Positions 41,780-49,258 of a stretch of 49,461 bases of DNA are shown here, piece by piece (the stretch's first letter is position 1; each line of letters starts with the position of its first letter). The translations under genes were made by a program, and so were the position numbers. Under the pieces are notes generated by a model. The model was not told the origin of the DNA, ran no database searches, and worked only from the letters and a program-made list of their open reading frames with translations. The DNA comes from Lachnospiraceae bacterium. Its GTDB lineage: Bacteria > Bacillota > Clostridia > Lachnospirales > Lachnospiraceae. The stretch is from assembly GCA_021203145.1 (NCBI GenBank), contig JAJQBS010000117.1, forward strand, positions 1 through 49,461, in the 5' to 3' direction.

Positions 41780-42960
41780 TTCGGGAAAAAGGTAAGCGAT
41801 GAGGCTCCTTTCACCCGCACACCTGATCCGGTGGCTGTCAGACAGCCGTCCGTCCCAATCTCATAGGATGCGATGTCGCCGCTGACCAGGCATCCGGTCA
41901 CAAGATATCTTCCATTTGGAGAAATCGCAGACGCGCGCGGCCAGTCTCCTTCTATGGGCATATTCTGTATCAGAGTCAGCTGCCCATCCTCCTGGTCAAT
42001 CGCGAAGACAGCTACGCAATTGTCCCCATGGATGATACTGTAAAGATACTTTCCATCGCTGCTGATCTGAAATGTCTGCTGTTCATGCACACCCGGAGCG
42101 GCCGCCCGATGTCCTTCCGGAAATGCATTGACGGTGCAGATTTTTTCAAGACCGCCTTCCTCTGTATATCGGAACGAACAGACATAATGCTTCCCGTCAA
42201 TGCTTCTCTCATGATTGACAAACAGAAACGGCTTCGTCGGATGATACAAAGCGAATCGAGGCTGCTCTCTCTCGTCCTGCGTTATGACACTGTTTAAAAG
42301 CACCAGCTGCTTTTTTTCATAATCAATCTGATACATATAGAGTCTGCCTGTGCCTTTATCGCATACAGCATACAGTTTTCCTGACGGCGAGCGGGTCGCG
42401 CTGTGCGGATGGGCACTCATCCCACGCCCCTGTGCGTTAAAGCTGATCTCCGGCGGATTGTGATCTTTCACATCCAGCACCTCACCGAGTGACCCGTCTT
42501 CCTTCACCTCAATCAGCATCACCACTGCCGGCTCAAATACATTCATCGGGCGGTATCGTCCATCCTCTCCCTTCACCATTTCTGTGATAAAATCATCGCG
42601 GGAATGATGGGCCGCCACCATATATCTTTCTGAAGGATCCAACGACATAAATACCGGATTCGTGCAGCCTGTCACCTTACGGAACAGCTCTGTTACCTGC
42701 CCGGAATCCGGATCAACATGAAATCCCAGAATCTGTCCGCTCATCAGGTTCACCCCGGCCGGACGGCAGGTCTCATTATTTATGTACAAAATCCCTTCCT
42801 TCGGTTTTACCAATGAACAATTCAAGGAAATTCTGTCATTCAGCATCTCCAGAAACTCCAGTTTCCCGGTATCCTGATCTAATGTCAGTAAGCCCAGGCC
42901 CGGCGCCCCACCATGCTCCTCCCAACAGCCAACGTATAAAAAAATCTTATCTGCCATCAT
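41770..42960 (-). CDS. Seven-bladed beta-propeller lactonase family protein (6-phosphogluconolactonase Pgl-like)
   Basis: 396 aa, lactonase/YbhE-type beta-propeller. Repeated blades are visible: LYVGCWEEHGGAPGLGLLTL at the start, GMSAHPHSATRSPSGKLYAV, the later HEQQTFQISSDGKYLYSIIH, and PRASAISPNGRYLVTGCLVS. Members hydrolyse sugar lactones. It starts at ATG 42960 (or 42957) with GGGAG 9 nt upstream and is the first gene of the catabolic cluster. The stop codon lies in a 20-bp tandem repeat. Confidence 0.83.
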   Translation of the reverse strand: MMADKIFLYVGCWEEHGGAPGLGLLTLDQDTGKLEFLEMLNDRISLNCSLVKPKEGILYINNETCRPAGVNLMSGQILGFHVDPDSGQVTELFRKVTGCTNPVFMSLDPSERYMVAAHHSRDDFITEMVKGEDGRYRPMNVFEPAVVMLIEVKEDGSLGEVLDVKDHNPPEISFNAQGRGMSAHPHSATRSPSGKLYAVCDKGTGRLYMYQIDYEKKQLVLLNSVITQDEREQPRFALYHPTKPFLFVNHERSIDGKHYVCSFRYTEEGGLEKICTVNAFPEGHRAAAPGVHEQQTFQISSDGKYLYSIIHGDNCVAVFAIDQEDGQLTLIQNMPIEGDWPRASAISPNGRYLVTGCLVSGDIASYEIGTDGCLTATGSGVRVKGASSLTFFPKKQ

Positions 42961-42991
42961 TCGAATGTTCTCCCTTTGCGAATGATCCGTT

Positions 42992-43062
42992 GTGAACGAT
43001 CGCTGCAGGCGACCTCTCTTTCATGAATATCGTGAATGATCGTTGCAGGCGACCTCTCTTTC
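42992..43062 (-). repeat. Two 31-bp direct repeats in the lactonase leader
   Basis: GTGAACGATCGCTGCAGGCG... at 42992-43022 and GTGAATGATCGTTGCAGGCG... at 43032-43062, 40 bp apart, differing at two positions. Each ends in GACCTCTCTTTC. They lie between the predicted promoter and the start codon. Confidence 0.85.
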
Positions 43063-43074
43063 CGGTCTGGCTGT

Positions 43075-43104
43075 ATTGTACAGGCATCCTTTCTGTTTCA
43101 TCAA
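43075..43104 (-). promoter_or_regulatory. Candidate promoter of the catabolic cluster
   Basis: On the minus strand TTGATG (43099-43104), an 18-nt spacer and TACAAT (43075-43080). The shared AT-rich element lies about 25-70 bp upstream, a usual position for an activator site. Confidence 0.55.
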
Positions 43105-43125
43105 TTGGAACATCATTTGGTCATG

Positions 43126-43172
43126 AACATTTTTTGACTTTCTTTTTCATTTTGGTTCAGAATGTCATTATT
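43126..43172 (-). promoter_or_regulatory. AT-rich element shared with the solute-binding protein promoter
   Basis: Plus-strand AACATTTTTTGACTTTC (43126-43142), followed by TTGGTTCAGAATGTCATTATT to about 43172. Sequence order and spacing match 39009-39060. Confidence 0.55.
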
Positions 43173-43400
43173 TTTTCATTCCGGCGAATGTCATTTTTCA
43201 TTCATCTGAATCATTCATTCACTGTTCATTGATAAACTAACATGCAGTTTTGTCCCCTGCACTGTCAGGGAGCAGATGAACTTCCGTCAGTGGTTCTGAT
43301 ATTTTCCCTGGCATACCTGCGGCCAGTTCTGAATTTTCTATTGAATTTTCATAAAATGGATTTTCGCTCAGCTGATGGCGCAAAAACAGTGAAACAATAA

Positions 43401-43429
43401 TTGCCATTTCCTTAAAATACCGCTATAAT
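43401..43429 (+). promoter_or_regulatory. Promoter of the DUF4869/P-loop gene pair
   Basis: TTGCCA (43401-43406), a 17-nt spacer and a consensus TATAAT (43424-43429), about 70 bp upstream of the DUF4869 start. Confidence 0.8.
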
Positions 43430-43497
43430 TTATAGTGGATGACAAATTCCCTGTTTACTATAGCTTATCGTATTTTTTTGACAGGAGGTATAGAATC

Positions 43498-43938
43498 TTG
43501 CTTTCTATCTATTATGGAGATATGCCCGAAGCCATCTACAATACAGTAATTTTTTTCAAAAACACCTATATGGATGACTGGATCACAGATGATCTGTGCA
43601 GAAAAATGATCCTGGATGTCGACAAATCCATCGTTCTGGGACCCCATGTCATTGACTCTCCCGTGCTGGGAGGCATCGCCCCGGGAGAGTTATCAGGAGG
43701 GGTCAAAACATTGATTGCCATTTACAAGGTGCCGGAACGTATTTTCAACGCCTCCGCCTGCGGGGACAACTGTGCCAAATGGATACTGAAAATAGGCGAG
43801 ATACAGGATATCACTATCAACCTTCGCCATCTCATGGACTTTGGAGATGGTGCTTTTAGCATAAAAGTAATAAACACCGGCCAGGTTGTGCACAGTATGA
43901 ACGAGCTTTTGCCGATTGCAGGGCTGATTGTCAGATAG
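43498..43938 (+). CDS. DUF4869 domain-containing protein
   Basis: 146 aa, cytoplasmic, unknown function. It is recognised as DUF4869 by LSIYYGDMPEAIYNTVIFFK, WITDDLCRKMILDVDKS, GELSGGVKTLIA and ACGDNCAKWILKIGE. The start is a TTG at 43498, supported by AGGAGG 9 nt upstream; the longer open frame upstream overlaps the promoter and lacks a ribosome binding site. The P-loop gene follows after 8 bp, so the two form an operon with its own promoter, against the direction of all neighbours. Confidence 0.8.
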   Translation: MLSIYYGDMPEAIYNTVIFFKNTYMDDWITDDLCRKMILDVDKSIVLGPHVIDSPVLGGIAPGELSGGVKTLIAIYKVPERIFNASACGDNCAKWILKIGEIQDITINLRHLMDFGDGAFSIKVINTGQVVHSMNELLPIAGLIVR

Positions 43939-43946
43939 GAGAAACC

Positions 43947-44912
43947 ATGAAGGGCAGTTACCGAATCATCGTATCTAATGCCAAAATCCGATACGATTTT
44001 ACACTAAAAAGAAACATCACCATATTAAAAGGCGACAGCGCAACAGGCAAAACCACGTTGGTGGAAATGATCCGTGAATATTACGAAGCCGGCCCTGACA
44101 GCGGAATCAGCCTGCGATGCAACCGCTCGTGCCGGGTTTTGGGTGGTCGAGACTGGAAGCTTCTCCTCTCATCCATCCACAATTCTATTGTATTTGTTGA
44201 TGAAGATAATGCTTTTTTGCCGACAAATGAATTTGCTGAAGCAGTTCAAGATTCCGATAATTATTATGTCCTTGTGACACGGGAAGGGCTTCCAAATCTT
44301 CCCTACAGTGTTGAGGAGATTTATGGAATCCGGCAGTCCGGAAAATACGCCGGAATCAGACAGGTTTATAATGAATTTTACCATATTTATGGACGAACCG
44401 ACTTTTTAAAGCCGGTTCGTCCAGAGCAGATTATCACAGAAGATTCCAATTCAGGTTTTGAGTTTTTTCATGGGTTGTCCGAAGGCAAACGATATGATGT
44501 AGTAAGTGCCCGCGGAAAGTCCAACATTTTTGCGCGAATGTTGGACTATACCGATGCGGATCTTCTGATTATTGCGGACGGCGCCGCATTCGGCTCAGAG
44601 ATGGATCGGGTGATGAAACAGGCGAAAACAAGTAAAAAAGTGTCGCTCTATCTGCCGGAATCTTTTGAATGGCTGATTTTAAAATCAGGAATAATTGATG
44701 GAAAAAACCTGCGCGCAATACTTGAATCCCCCGAAGATTATATTGAAAGCCGTCTTTATTTCAGTTGGGAAAGATTCTTTACGTCAAAACTTGTCGAACT
44801 GACAAAAAACGGCTACCTGCAATATTCCAAAAAAAACCTCAACCCTTCTTACCTGCATGACAGCATAGTGGCTGCAATCACATCTGCTATGGAGATGATC
44901 GACTTACGATGA
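43947..44912 (+). CDS. P-loop ATPase with TOPRIM-like C-terminal half, partner of DUF4869
   Basis: 321 aa, unknown function. Walker A is GDSATGKTTL at residues 29-38; a Walker B-like NSIVFVDED ends at residue 87 and is followed by VLVTREGLPNLPYSVEEIYG (about 108-127). In the C-terminal half, IITEDSNSGFEFF (Glu165), VVSARGKSNIF (about 185-195) and DLLIIADGAAFGSEM (Asp211, Glu218) follow the order of TOPRIM motifs in OLD-type nucleases. That reading is an inference, as the DxD is not exact. AGGAG precedes ATG 43947. Base composition is more AT-rich than neighbours, which suggests horizontal gain. It ends 53 bp from the convergent permease gene, with no clear terminator. Confidence 0.72.
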   Translation: MKGSYRIIVSNAKIRYDFTLKRNITILKGDSATGKTTLVEMIREYYEAGPDSGISLRCNRSCRVLGGRDWKLLLSSIHNSIVFVDEDNAFLPTNEFAEAVQDSDNYYVLVTREGLPNLPYSVEEIYGIRQSGKYAGIRQVYNEFYHIYGRTDFLKPVRPEQIITEDSNSGFEFFHGLSEGKRYDVVSARGKSNIFARMLDYTDADLLIIADGAAFGSEMDRVMKQAKTSKKVSLYLPESFEWLILKSGIIDGKNLRAILESPEDYIESRLYFSWERFFTSKLVELTKNGYLQYSKKNLNPSYLHDSIVAAITSAMEMIDLR

Positions 44913-44965
44913 GCATGCGGGCGTTATGTCCTGCGTCTTCCTATTAATAAATTCCATCGGCGGAT

Positions 44966-45823
44966 TCACAACCCCCTGCTCTTCTGTATCCGCCTCTCCA
45001 GCGAGGAAAATACGCACCGGTCTATGAGAATTCCAATCACGATGATGACCAGCATCACTGCCATCACCTGATTGATATCCGCCATATCCCGGCCCGCCAT
45101 CAGTGAATAGCCGAGTCCGACATAGGCCGACATCACCTCGCCGGACATCAGCGCTCTCCAGGCGAACGACCACGACTGCCGTAAGCCCGCGAGGAATCCC
45201 GGCAGGGCCGCAGGAAAAACCACCTGCGTATACATCTGCATCGGGTTTGCACCCATCGTCGCCGCCGCCCTTTTGTGGATCGGCGGCACCTGGGCGATGG
45301 CGTTCTCAATCGCAAGCGCCACGCTGAAGGTGGAGCCGATCACAACCACGAACAAAACCGCGCTCTCGTCCAGGCCGAACCACAGAATCGCGAACGGCAC
45401 CCAGCAGACGCTCGGAAGCGACTGCAGTCCATTCATCAGGGGTTTCAGGCAGCGGTTTAAAAAAGCGGAAGCAGAAATCAGAAGTCCCAGCACTGTCCCG
45501 GTCAGCAGTGCGATCACAAACCCGATCAGCACCCGCCTCAGGCTGTAAATCACGGCCTGCCAGAGTGTGCCGTTGGCGATCAGCTTTTCCAGACTTTTCA
45601 CGACTCCGGTGGGGGATGGCATCGCGTAGGATTTCCACCAGCCAAAGGTTCCAGTTCCAAGGGTATAAATAGCCTGCCACAGCAGGACGAGGAGGATGTA
45701 AAAGCAGATGCAGGTGAGGATTTTCCAGGCCGTACCTTTCCCTGTCAGTCTGTTCTCCACGGCGTTCTTCTCGGAAGCAGTTACAGGCCGGCTGTTCCTT
45801 TGCGACGTATTCTCACTGGTCAT
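44966..45823 (-). CDS. ABC transporter permease, nitrate/sulfonate/taurine (SsuC/TauC) type
   Basis: 285 aa with about six transmembrane helices. The family pattern is GTVLGLLISASAFLNRCLKP near the middle and the EAA-like loop around HKRAAATMGANPMQMYTQVV FPAALPGFLAGLRQ. The end IQVMAVMLVIIVIGILIDRC-like helix is usual. It overlaps the ATPase gene by 11 nt; ATG 45823 lies inside the ATPase stop region with GAAG upstream. Confidence 0.85.
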   Translation of the reverse strand: MTSENTSQRNSRPVTASEKNAVENRLTGKGTAWKILTCICFYILLVLLWQAIYTLGTGTFGWWKSYAMPSPTGVVKSLEKLIANGTLWQAVIYSLRRVLIGFVIALLTGTVLGLLISASAFLNRCLKPLMNGLQSLPSVCWVPFAILWFGLDESAVLFVVVIGSTFSVALAIENAIAQVPPIHKRAAATMGANPMQMYTQVVFPAALPGFLAGLRQSWSFAWRALMSGEVMSAYVGLGYSLMAGRDMADINQVMAVMLVIIVIGILIDRCVFSSLERRIQKSRGL

Positions 45824-46592
45824 ATTCTTCTTTTGCAAACTTCTCCACCTCCTTCTCTACACACGATAAAATCTGGTGCCGCGTCGAAAGGAACTCCGCC
45901 GAATCTATCTGGCGCGGACGTGGAAGGCTGATATCAAAAATCTCCTTGATACAGCCGGGGTTGTCGGAAAGTACCACGACCCGGTCCGCCAGAAAAACCG
46001 CCTCCTCCACACTGTGTGTCACAAAGAGAACCGTTTTTTGGGTCTCCTCCCAGATCTGCTCCAGGTCGGAGCGCAGCTTGTTAGTCGTCTGTTTGTCCAG
46101 CGCGGAAAAAGGTTCATCCATCAAAAGGATGGGGCTGTTCAGGCAAAGAGCCCGCGCAAGGGCTGTTCGCTGCTTCATGCCTCCCGAAATTTCATGAATC
46201 CGGTAGCTGCGGAATTCCCACAGCTTCACCATTTTCAGGTACTTCTCAGCCCGGCGGTTCTGCTCCTCCTTCGCAACGCCCGCCAGCTTCATGCCAAATC
46301 TGACATTGTCAATCACATTCAGCCACGGATACAGTGCGTGCTCCTGAAACATCATGACCCGGTCCGCGCCGGGGCCGGTTACTTTTTTTCCATTCACAAA
46401 AAACTCCCCGGCGGTCGGCGCGTCCAGCCCGGCGACGATATTCAGAAGGGTCGATTTCCCGCAGCCGGACGGCCCCACGATACAGACAAATTCTCCATCA
46501 TTTACTGTCAGGGAAATATCTTTCAGGGTCTCCTTCGCGGAAGAAGCGGTGTTCGAAAAAGATTTTGCGATATTTTTCAATTCTAATGACAT
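45813..46592 (-). CDS. ABC transporter ATP-binding protein, nitrate/sulfonate/taurine (SsuB/TauB) type
   Basis: 259 aa. Walker A is GPSGCGKSTLLN, the Q-loop MFQEHALYPWLNV, the signature ISGGMKQRTALARAL, Walker B ILLMDEPFSALD, and the H-loop VTHSVEEA. ATG 46592 has GAGGAAG 5 nt upstream. The 17 extra codons of the open frame are not family-like. It follows the binding-protein gene by 47 bp and overlaps the permease by 11 nt. Confidence 0.92.
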   Translation of the reverse strand: MSLELKNIAKSFSNTASSAKETLKDISLTVNDGEFVCIVGPSGCGKSTLLNIVAGLDAPTAGEFFVNGKKVTGPGADRVMMFQEHALYPWLNVIDNVRFGMKLAGVAKEEQNRRAEKYLKMVKLWEFRSYRIHEISGGMKQRTALARALCLNSPILLMDEPFSALDKQTTNKLRSDLEQIWEETQKTVLFVTHSVEEAVFLADRVVVLSDNPGCIKEIFDISLPRPRQIDSAEFLSTRHQILSCVEKEVEKFAKEEYDQ

Positions 46593-46639
46593 GTTTTCTT
46601 CCTCATGCAGCACACAACGCAGTGCCAATAATCTCGTGA

Positions 46640-47758
46640 TCATGACTCATCGTCAAGCAGCCCTTCCAGAATAGAAAGATCGGTCAGCGAATCATCGGGC
46701 AGCTCGTCGATGAAGCCTTCCGCTAAGGAAACATCCGCGAATTCGAGCAGAGCGTCTTCATTGAGCTCCACGGTGACCGTTGTGCGCGAGAAGGAGCTCA
46801 GGATCACATCCTTTTCATAGGTGTTTCCGGTGACCTCACTGATCTCCTCGATCATCGCGTCGACGGAGCCATCCAGATCCGCGTTGATCGCGTCAGTCGT
46901 GTCAATGTGCACCTGCAGGAAGGTCTCCACCACCTCCGGGTATTCCTCCAGGAAATCCTTCCGCACCACGATGACGGCGACCGGATAATTTCCCGAATAA
47001 TAAATGTCCTGATAGTCCAGAACCAACCCGACATTTTCCGAGGCGGTCAGGATCGTCCCCCATGGCTCCGGGACCAGCGCGGCGTCCACGCTCCCCTGGT
47101 CAAACATATTCTGAAGATTGGAATTGTCCACGGCCACGACCTCTACGGTGCCGCCCGCTGAGACCGGGGAGAGATCGTTCTGGGAAAGCAGGTTGAGCAG
47201 GCACAGATGCTGGGTATTTCCCACCTGCGGTATCGCCACCGTTTTCCCGTCCAGGTCTTCTACAGAAGAGATGCCGGAGTCCGTACTCGCCACCAGGACA
47301 GCCCCCGCGTCTGACGCGTTCGCGATCACGATGACGTCCCCGTCCGATTTCACATTGCCGTTAATCGCGGGCACCGGTCCAATGTATCCGATGTCAATTT
47401 CCTGCGCAAAGAGGGCTTCCACTTCAGAAGAGCCTGCGGTAAAGGACGTCCAGGAGACATCATACCCGGAGCCGAGCGCCTCCTCCAGGCTCCCCTCGTT
47501 CTTCATCACCAGCGCCTGCGCATGTGTAATATTAGGAAAATATGCCATCCGCACCTCGACGGTTTCACCGCCGGATTCCGTACCGGAAGAGGATTCCGAC
47601 GTCTGAGAGCCGCACCCTGCCAGGCCCAGTGTCACCATCATCATAAAAATAAGCAGGCTTCCTCTCTTTGCGCGTCCCAACACGGCATTCTCTCTGTTTG
47701 AGCAAACGTTTTCATGAGGCCCAGTCAGATTGCGTTTTAAAAATCTCATAAATCTCAT
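46640..47758 (-). CDS. ABC transporter substrate-binding lipoprotein, nitrate/sulfonate/taurine family
   Basis: 372 aa. An unusually long N-terminal region (about 35 residues) precedes the hydrophobic segment and lipobox LGLAGCGS, so it is membrane-anchored. Family segments: VRMAYFPNITHAQALVMKNE, FAQEIDIGYIGPVPAINGNV, DGKTVAIPQVGNTQHLCLLN, VDAALVPEPWGT. The substrate could be an alkanesulfonate or related anion; it cannot be fixed here. A sulfur link to metY is only circumstantial. ATG 47758 (or 47749) has AAAGG upstream; promoter TTTCAC-N17-TATGAT lies at 47814-47842. Confidence 0.88.
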   Translation of the reverse strand: MRFMRFLKRNLTGPHENVCSNRENAVLGRAKRGSLLIFMMMVTLGLAGCGSQTSESSSGTESGGETVEVRMAYFPNITHAQALVMKNEGSLEEALGSGYDVSWTSFTAGSSEVEALFAQEIDIGYIGPVPAINGNVKSDGDVIVIANASDAGAVLVASTDSGISSVEDLDGKTVAIPQVGNTQHLCLLNLLSQNDLSPVSAGGTVEVVAVDNSNLQNMFDQGSVDAALVPEPWGTILTASENVGLVLDYQDIYYSGNYPVAVIVVRKDFLEEYPEVVETFLQVHIDTTDAINADLDGSVDAMIEEISEVTGNTYEKDVILSSFSRTTVTVELNEDALLEFADVSLAEGFIDELPDDSLTDLSILEGLLDDES

Positions 47759-47813
47759 AATATTCTCTGCCTTTCTACTTGTTTTCTTTTCTCTCTCCCT
47801 CTATAATAACAGT

Positions 47814-47842
47814 ATCATACACGAACGAAATGAAATGTGAAA
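47814..47842 (-). promoter_or_regulatory. Promoter of the Ssu-type ABC operon
   Basis: On the minus strand TTTCAC (47837-47842), a 17-nt spacer and TATGAT (47814-47819). Its -35 lies in one arm of the inverted repeat 47837-47867. Confidence 0.5.
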
Positions 47843-47867
47843 GCATTTTTTACACAAACGTTTTCAC
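47837..47867. promoter_or_regulatory. Inverted repeat with LacI-type half-site in the divergent region
   Basis: GTGAAAGC (47837-47844) and GTTTTCAC (47860-47867), one mismatch; the second arm sits in CAAACGTTTTCA, which has the central CG typical of LacI-family operators. A second CAAACGTTTTCA occurs at 47703-47714, in the 5' coding part of the binding-protein gene. CACGAACGAAAT also occurs twice (47820-47831 and 47921-47932). Confidence 0.5.
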
Positions 47868-48017
47868 TCCGTGGAAAGCATTCTGGCCAAAATACCTTTC
47901 GCTCCTGCGCATCAGGGCCTCACGAACGAAATCTTGCGTATAATGGCAAATTGGGGGTTCCGGCTTGTCCGGGTCAGGGGCAGACCACAGAAATGGAATT
48001 TTGCGGGAGGAAGAAGG

Positions 48018-49040
48018 ATGTCTCTAAAGAAAATAGCTGAAATGACCGGCGTATCAGTCTCCACGGTGTCAAGAGTTTTAAACAACCGGGATTACAACTG
48101 CGCGTCGGAAGAAGTAAAAGACAGGATCTGGGCAGCGGCTGAAAAAATCCAGTATGTCCCAAATGAGAGTGCGCGAAACCTGAAAAAGGGAAACAAAGCC
48201 AATGGCGGAACTCCTGCCCGAAGTCTCGCCATTATTCTTGAACGCTTTGAATCTCTGGATGATGATCCTTTTTTTCGGGAGCTGTACCGGAGTGTCGAGC
48301 AGGAGGCTTTTTCCCGCGGCTGTATGATCAGCGGCGTCCAGGTGCTGGACGCACGGCGGGGAAACACAGAAGCTCTTAAATCTCGCGGAAATCTTGCAGA
48401 CGGGTACATCATCCTCGGGCGCAGCAGCCCGCAGACCCTCAGTCATTTAAAAGCAATCGGCAAAAACATTGTCTCCATCAGCCGGAACCCGACCCACTTT
48501 GAAATTGATGAGATCATCTGCGACGGCAGATCTGCAGCGGAACGCGCGATTGAGTATCTGATCAGCAAAGGATACCGGCGCATCGGATATATCGGCGACT
48601 GTTCTTACGAAGACCGCTATGTGGGATATTGCGACACCCTGATTCGAAACGGACTTCCCATGGATTACGCCAACATCATCCCTTCAGACCAGACAGCGAA
48701 AGGCGGATGCGCGGCAATGAAAAAGCTGTTGGAGCAAAAGACTGCGGACGCCGTCTTCTGTGCCAATGACGCCACCGCCATCGGCGCTCTTCAGGGCTGG
48801 CGCGAATACCGCGCGGACAAGCAATACGCCAGAAAAACCGCGCCGCTTCCGGCCCTGATCTCCATCGATGATATCAGAGCGGCCGCGGAAGTGACTCCCT
48901 CCCTTACGACTGTCCATGTCCCGCACGAGGATATGGGCAAGACGGCCGTAAAGGTCCTCCTCGACCGGATAGAAAAGGGACATACGGAAAACATCCGCGT
49001 GGAATTTCCCAGCCGCCTGGTGATCCGGGAGAGCTGCTGA
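48018..49040 (+). CDS. LacI-family transcriptional regulator
   Basis: 340 aa. The N-terminal helix-turn-helix and hinge are MSLKKIAEMTGVSVSTVSRV, LNN..., followed by the periplasmic-binding-protein-like domain (GYRRIGYIGDCSYEDRYVGY; ADAVFCANDATAIGALQGWR; ALISIDDI). ATG 48018 is chosen because GGAGG lies 7 nt upstream and the HTH begins there; the open frame extends 49 codons back. It is divergent from the Ssu-type importer and probably regulates it through the repeat at 47837-47867. LacI regulators usually sense sugars or nucleosides, so the pairing is a little unusual. Confidence 0.88.
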   Translation: MSLKKIAEMTGVSVSTVSRVLNNRDYNCASEEVKDRIWAAAEKIQYVPNESARNLKKGNKANGGTPARSLAIILERFESLDDDPFFRELYRSVEQEAFSRGCMISGVQVLDARRGNTEALKSRGNLADGYIILGRSSPQTLSHLKAIGKNIVSISRNPTHFEIDEIICDGRSAAERAIEYLISKGYRRIGYIGDCSYEDRYVGYCDTLIRNGLPMDYANIIPSDQTAKGGCAAMKKLLEQKTADAVFCANDATAIGALQGWREYRADKQYARKTAPLPALISIDDIRAAAEVTPSLTTVHVPHEDMGKTAVKVLLDRIEKGHTENIRVEFPSRLVIRESC

Positions 49041-49049
49041 AACGAAGCT

Positions 49050-49076
49050 GCCCGCGCATCCATCGGACAGACGGGC
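49050..49076 (+). terminator. Candidate terminator of the LacI gene
   Basis: GCCCG-cgca-TCC-atc-GGA-caga-CGGGC followed by GCTTTTCT. The stem has an internal loop, so strength is moderate. It lies 10 bp past the stop. Confidence 0.5.
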
Positions 49077-49130
49077 GCTTTTCTCCCCTATCCGTTCCTA
49101 TCCCGGCGCGGAAGAGGATGGCTGTGTCGG

Positions 49131-49258
49131 TGATTGTAAAACGGCCATCAGCGATCTGTCAGTGGCTGTAGAACGTGCATCAGCGATCTGCAGGTGGTTG
49201 TAGAACAGCCATCAACAATCTGCCGATGGCTGTAAAACGGCCGTCAACGATTTACCGG
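49131..49258. repeat. Tandem repeat, four 32-bp units, overlapping the ABC exporter stop
   Basis: Units at 49131-49162, 49163-49194, 49195-49226 and 49227-49258 (TGGCTGTAAAACGGCCGTCA...), 70-85 % alike by eye. There are no spacers. The unit nearest the gene contains its stop codon (49252-49254). Confidence 0.85.

Larger units (their letters stand above)
42961..43497. other. Divergent intergenic region at the head of the catabolic cluster
   Basis: 537 bp. It holds the lactonase leader with two 31-bp direct repeats, the lactonase promoter (43075-43104), the shared AT-rich element (43126-43172), a run of ATTCA-type repeats near 43190-43230, and the plus-strand promoter of the DUF4869 gene (43401-43429). 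Confidence 0.7.
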
